41,196 bases of DNA from Lyngbya sp. CCAP 1446/10. Its GTDB lineage: Bacteria > Cyanobacteriota > Cyanobacteriia > Cyanobacteriales > Microcoleaceae. The notes under the pieces are model-generated. The model saw nothing but the letters and a program-made list of their open reading frames with translations, did no database searches and was not told where the DNA came from. The DNA is taken from NCBI RefSeq assembly GCF_026130175.1, contig NZ_JAIGNI010000053.1:1-41196 (forward strand), in the 5' to 3' direction. Shown here in pieces: positions 39,976-41,196 of the stretch. Each line of letters opens with the position of its first letter. Positions within the stretch are counted from its first letter, which is position 1. A program made the position numbers and the translations under genes.

Positions 39976-41013
39976 CTACTTCAATTGCAGAGATTTCGGC
40001 TGGTCAAACATATGGATTGTATCCACAAACCGAGCAGTTTTCGACTGAGAAGAAATTACCAAGCTCTCAGTGCGAGCGCCGCCGCCAAAGAAGCGAACTC
40101 CATCCATCAGCGTTCCGGGAGTAATTCCGCAAGCTGCAAACAGAACAGTTTCTCCAGATGCCAACTCTTCAGCATTGTAAATCTTGTCTGGATCTGTGAT
40201 GCCCATCTCTGTCAGGCGGGCGATATTCTTCTCTTTGCTTTCGCCGATCAAACCAGTTTTGACAATAGCCGGATCGTAAATTAACTGACCTTGGAAGTGA
40301 CCGCCCAAGCAGCGCATTGCTGCTGCGGAAATCACACCTTCGGGTGCAGCGCCAATACCCATCAGCGCGTGGATGTTGGAACCAGAAAACGCGCAAGAAA
40401 TCGCAGCAGAAACGTCGCCGTCGCTGATCAGTCGAACTCTTGAACCTGCTTGGCGAATTTCATTAATTAAATCTTTGTGCCGGGGGCGATCCATCACCAC
40501 CACCACTAAATCTTCAATACTGCGGCCGAGGCAATCAGAGATAATTTTGAGGTTTTCGGTTGGCGTTTTGCGAATATCTACATGATTCTTAGCAGCCGCA
40601 GGAGCCGCCAATTTGTTCATGTAGAAATCCGGTGCAGCAAACAAACCACCTTTTTCAGAGATTGCCAAAACTGCCATCGAACCGTTTTGACCGTAAGCAA
40701 CCAGGTTAGTACCTTCGCAGGGGTCAACAGCGATGTCAATTTCGATCAATTCATCGATGTTGCAGACATCTTTGGCATCTTCGCGGGTACAAATACCTAC
40801 TTGTTCCCCGATGTAAAGCATGGGTGCGTCATCGCGTTCGCCTTCACCGATCACGATGCGGCCGCGCATATGAATTTTGTTCATGCGTTCGCGCATGGCT
40901 TCTACAGCTACGCGATCGGCTTCATCTTTTTCGCCTTTGCCCATCAAGCGAGCGGAAGCGATGGCTGCCTGCTCGACTACTTCGATAATCTCTAAACCGA
41001 TTACATTGTCCAC
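39976..41013 (-). CDS. glpX: Class II fructose-1,6-bisphosphatase / sedoheptulose-1,7-bisphosphatase
   Basis: A 345-residue GlpX-type bisphosphatase, in cyanobacteria a dual FBPase/SBPase of the Calvin cycle. The motifs are [20 protein letters not shown], the metal-binding [20 protein letters not shown], and [20 protein letters not shown]. The start is the GTG at 41011-41013, giving [20 protein letters not shown] after the start codon. A GGGAG motif (minus strand) sits at a good spacing upstream. The longer frame from 41073 adds residues ([14 protein letters not shown]) that are not family-like. Cyanobacterial members are tetramers regulated by AMP and redox state; this is family knowledge. 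Confidence 0.96.
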   Translation of the reverse strand: MDNVIGLEIIEVVEQAAIASARLMGKGEKDEADRVAVEAMRERMNKIHMRGRIVIGEGERDDAPMLYIGEQVGICTREDAKDVCNIDELIEIDIAVDPCEGTNLVAYGQNGSMAVLAISEKGGLFAAPDFYMNKLAAPAAAKNHVDIRKTPTENLKIISDCLGRSIEDLVVVVMDRPRHKDLINEIRQAGSRVRLISDGDVSAAISCAFSGSNIHALMGIGAAPEGVISAAAMRCLGGHFQGQLIYDPAIVKTGLIGESKEKNIARLTEMGITDPDKIYNAEELASGETVLFAACGITPGTLMDGVRFFGGGARTESLVISSQSKTARFVDTIHMFDQPKSLQLK

Positions 41014-41034
41014 AAACTTTATTCTCCCAACTTC
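41012..41034 (-). promoter_or_regulatory. Ribosome binding site deciding the glpX GTG start
   Basis: Read on the minus strand, TTGGGAGAATAAAGTTT precedes GTG. GGGAG is 8-9 nt from the start codon, supporting GTG over the upstream ATG at 41071-41073. Confidence 0.6.
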
Positions 41035-41140
41035 TGATGCTTGCCGGTGCTCTTTTGCACTCCCAGCCATCAAGTTTATCAGAGGCGGGGATCTCTGCGA
41101 GCGTAAGCACTTGCTTTGTTTGTGTTAACTTTTGCTTCTT

Positions 41141-41196
41141 TGAGGCTGGGAGGGGAGAGGGGGGAGATGGGGAGATGGGGAAATGGGGAGAGTGGG
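41141..41196. repeat. G-rich tandem repeat (GGGGAGAT-type) at the right edge
   Basis: Irregular 8-bp units GGGGAGAT / GGGGAAAT / GGGGAGAG run to the window edge, upstream of glpX. The array continues outside the window. Its G-runs could form quadruplex structures on the plus strand. Confidence 0.8.

Noticed and set aside
40582..40995. A 137-codon frame opposite glpX
   Set aside because: It is an antisense shadow of conserved glpX sequence.

Overview
The window is a cyanobacterial chromosome segment. The evidence is frequent HIP1 octamers (GCGATCGC), phycobilisome, photosystem and NDH-1 genes (cpcT, thf1/psb29, ndhS), a class II FBPase/SBPase and several proteins of cyanobacterium-specific families. 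Many heptanucleotide tandem arrays (TCAACTG, CTTCTTC, GACTAAT types) and palindromic dispersed repeats point to a filamentous, repeat-rich cyanobacterium, probably Microcoleus/Oscillatoria-like. The genus is an inference.

Layout. 1-230: heptamer arrays. 232-5600: CPA2 cation/proton antiporter, divergent acyltransferase, secreted M23 peptidase and a ComFB-family protein. 5893-11934: a tetrapyrrole/photosynthesis-rich block with thf1, cpcT, an STAS protein, hemF, mrp, ndhS and a HAS-barrel-like protein. 11942-12260: two small non-autonomous repeat elements, one with clear terminal inverted repeats and a 10-bp target duplication. 12538-19298: a methyltransferase, an M16 peptidase pair (one active-like, one without the zinc motif), a TetR regulator, a GNAT acetyltransferase and a protein made of three 40-residue repeats. 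19420-25260: a truncated CbiG-like gene carrying an in-frame repeat, small membrane proteins, a pentapeptide-repeat protein and an HTH protein with an acidic tract. 25261-26391: mostly non-coding, with tRNA-Arg(UCU). 26392-29763: an S2P/EGY-like protein without its HExxH motif, a membrane-anchored PIN-domain protein and a small membrane protein. 29783-34885: a tightly coupled three-gene minus-strand operon of a TPR-CHAT caspase-like protease, a 155-residue unknown and a coiled-coil protein with two C-terminal membrane segments. 35253-41013: UPF0182 membrane protein, hemA and glpX.

How genes work together. hemA (entry to tetrapyrrole synthesis), hemF (late heme/chlorophyll branch) and cpcT (bilin attachment) serve pigment supply. 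thf1 and ndhS serve PSII maintenance and cyclic electron flow, and glpX the Calvin cycle. These are scattered single genes and not one operon.

The most interesting accessory locus is the TPR-CHAT operon. Protease, small linker protein and putative membrane effector overlap by 4 and 8 bp, a layout expected for a conflict or cell-death module, but no function is proven here. Its protease gene shows two kinds of repeat-driven change: seven near-identical TPR units, each with a HIP1 octamer at an exact 102-bp period, and a dispersed palindromic element translated in frame inside the CHAT domain.
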